From Candidatus Electronema nielsenii (GTDB lineage: Bacteria > Desulfobacterota > Desulfobulbia > Desulfobulbales > Desulfobulbaceae): a DNA stretch of 5,546 bases. Positions within the stretch are counted from its first letter, which is position 1, and each line of letters starts with the position of its first letter. Positions 4,906-5,546 of this stretch are shown in pieces. The translations under genes were made by a program, and so were the position numbers. The DNA lies in contig JAGIXO010000002.1 of assembly GCA_026122915.1 (NCBI GenBank), positions 1-5,546 of the forward strand. Reading direction: 5' to 3'. The notes under the pieces are model-generated. The model made no database searches. It had not been told where the DNA came from and was given only the letters and a program-made list of their open reading frames with translations.

Positions 4906-5546
4906 GCCATCTGCTTTTTCAACTCAGCCTTGCAGCCTATCTCGCCGCTGCGGCAGTCTATACCGTCTTCTTCATCAGACAGAAGAAAACGCTCCACACG
5001 GTGGCCCGCGTCATCTTCTGCGTCGCCGCTGGACTGCACACTGTCAACATCGCCACTCGCTATATTGAGGCAGAACACACGCCGATCACCAGTATCCACG
5101 AGATCATCTCGTTCTTCGCTTGGTCGCTGTCCTGCTGCTATCTTTCTTTTCGCTGGCGTTATGCGGTGAAGAACTTTGGCAGCTTTGCCGTTTTGCTGAT
5201 CACTACCCTGATGCTGGCCGCCACCGCAGCCCCGCAGGCTATCCTGCCTCTGCCGCCGGAGCTGCGGACTTGGCTGCTGCCGGTTCATGCTTCCATCTCG
5301 ATTGTCGCTTATGCCTTTCTCTCACTCGCGGCCATTGGCGGTCTGATGTACTTAATTCAGGAGCGGCAGCTCAAGCAAAAGCACTTCGGTTTCTTCTATC
5401 ACCGCCTGCCCTCGCTGGAGGCATTGGACAACCTTAACCAGCATTGCATCGGCATCGGCTTCCTGTTAATGACCTTGGGCATGAGCATCGGCACGGTCTG
5501 GGCCTTCCAACTTGGCGGACACCGAGGCTTGGGCTGGCACCCCAAA
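4902..5546 (+). CDS. CcsA/HemX-type cytochrome c assembly membrane protein (partial, runs off window)
   Basis: From ATG 4902 a single frame stays open for 215 codons to the window edge. The product is strongly hydrophobic, with about six membrane segments by eye: near residues 3-25, 34-51, 64-82, 91-110, 128-150 and 184-203. Family marks are a conserved-looking His129 in LLPVHASISIVAYAFLSL, the AIGGLMYLIQERQLKQK stretch, and GTVWAFQ leading toward the tryptophan-rich segment. CcsA/ResC proteins move heme across the membrane for attachment to c-type cytochromes. HemX relatives sit beside heme genes, often hemA, and influence glutamyl-tRNA reductase levels. The 4-base overlap with the precorrin-2 dehydrogenase gene supports the tetrapyrrole context and leaves open which of the two roles applies. 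The tryptophan-rich region reads GLGWHPK rather than the canonical WxWDPK. Confidence 0.85.
   Translation, partial: MSHLLFQLSLAAYLAAAAVYTVFFIRQKKTLHTVARVIFCVAAGLHTVNIATRYIEAEHTPITSIHEIISFFAWSLSCCYLSFRWRYAVKNFGSFAVLLITTLMLAATAAPQAILPLPPELRTWLLPVHASISIVAYAFLSLAAIGGLMYLIQERQLKQKHFGFFYHRLPSLEALDNLNQHCIGIGFLLMTLGMSIGTVWAFQLGGHRGLGWHPK

Noticed and set aside
5120..5437. Plus-strand 105-codon frame and the minus-strand 4884-5288 frame
   Set aside because: Both are shadows of the CcsA/HemX-like gene, whose true frame is open from 4902 to the window end and shows proper membrane segments.

Overview
This window reads as an ordinary chromosomal segment of a Gram-negative, anaerobic-type bacterium, most likely a member of the Desulfobacterota (Desulfobulbaceae-like). 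That placement is an inference. It rests on a precorrin-2 dehydrogenase gene directly coupled to a HemX/CcsA-type cytochrome c assembly gene, on cobalamin salvage next door, and on the large zinc-ribbon/PAS/GGDEF/EAL protein. No rRNA, tRNA, CRISPR array or phage module is visible.

Layout from left to right. Positions 1-126 are one end of an insertion sequence, with the first 24 codons of an IS5-type transposase on the minus strand. The IS end abuts the stop codon of cobO (minus, 127-660), a corrinoid adenosyltransferase. A possible small gene (minus, 653-847) overlaps the cobO start. The rest of the 661-947 gap is a divergent promoter/leader region with two mutually exclusive GC-rich hairpins on the cobO side. 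On the plus strand, 948-3466 encodes a zinc-ribbon, PAS, GGDEF and EAL cyclic-di-GMP protein that is split in two by a one-base loss near 2906. The convergent rsmE gene (minus, 3470-4207; 16S rRNA m3U1498 methyltransferase) follows with 3 bases between the two stops. After a 26-base divergent gap come the precorrin-2 dehydrogenase gene (plus, 4234-4905) and, overlapping it by 4 bases, a ccsA/hemX-like membrane protein gene (plus, 4902 to the window edge).

Functional links: the two right-hand genes belong to the siroheme/heme and c-type cytochrome supply line, and cobO belongs to the B12 branch of the same tetrapyrrole chemistry. The c-di-GMP gene and rsmE have no evident pathway link to them. 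The best observations are the frameshift that cuts an otherwise catalytically complete EAL domain, the IS inserted precisely at the cobO stop codon, and the attenuator-like leader before cobO. I do not see convincing evidence of a wholly new multi-gene system here.
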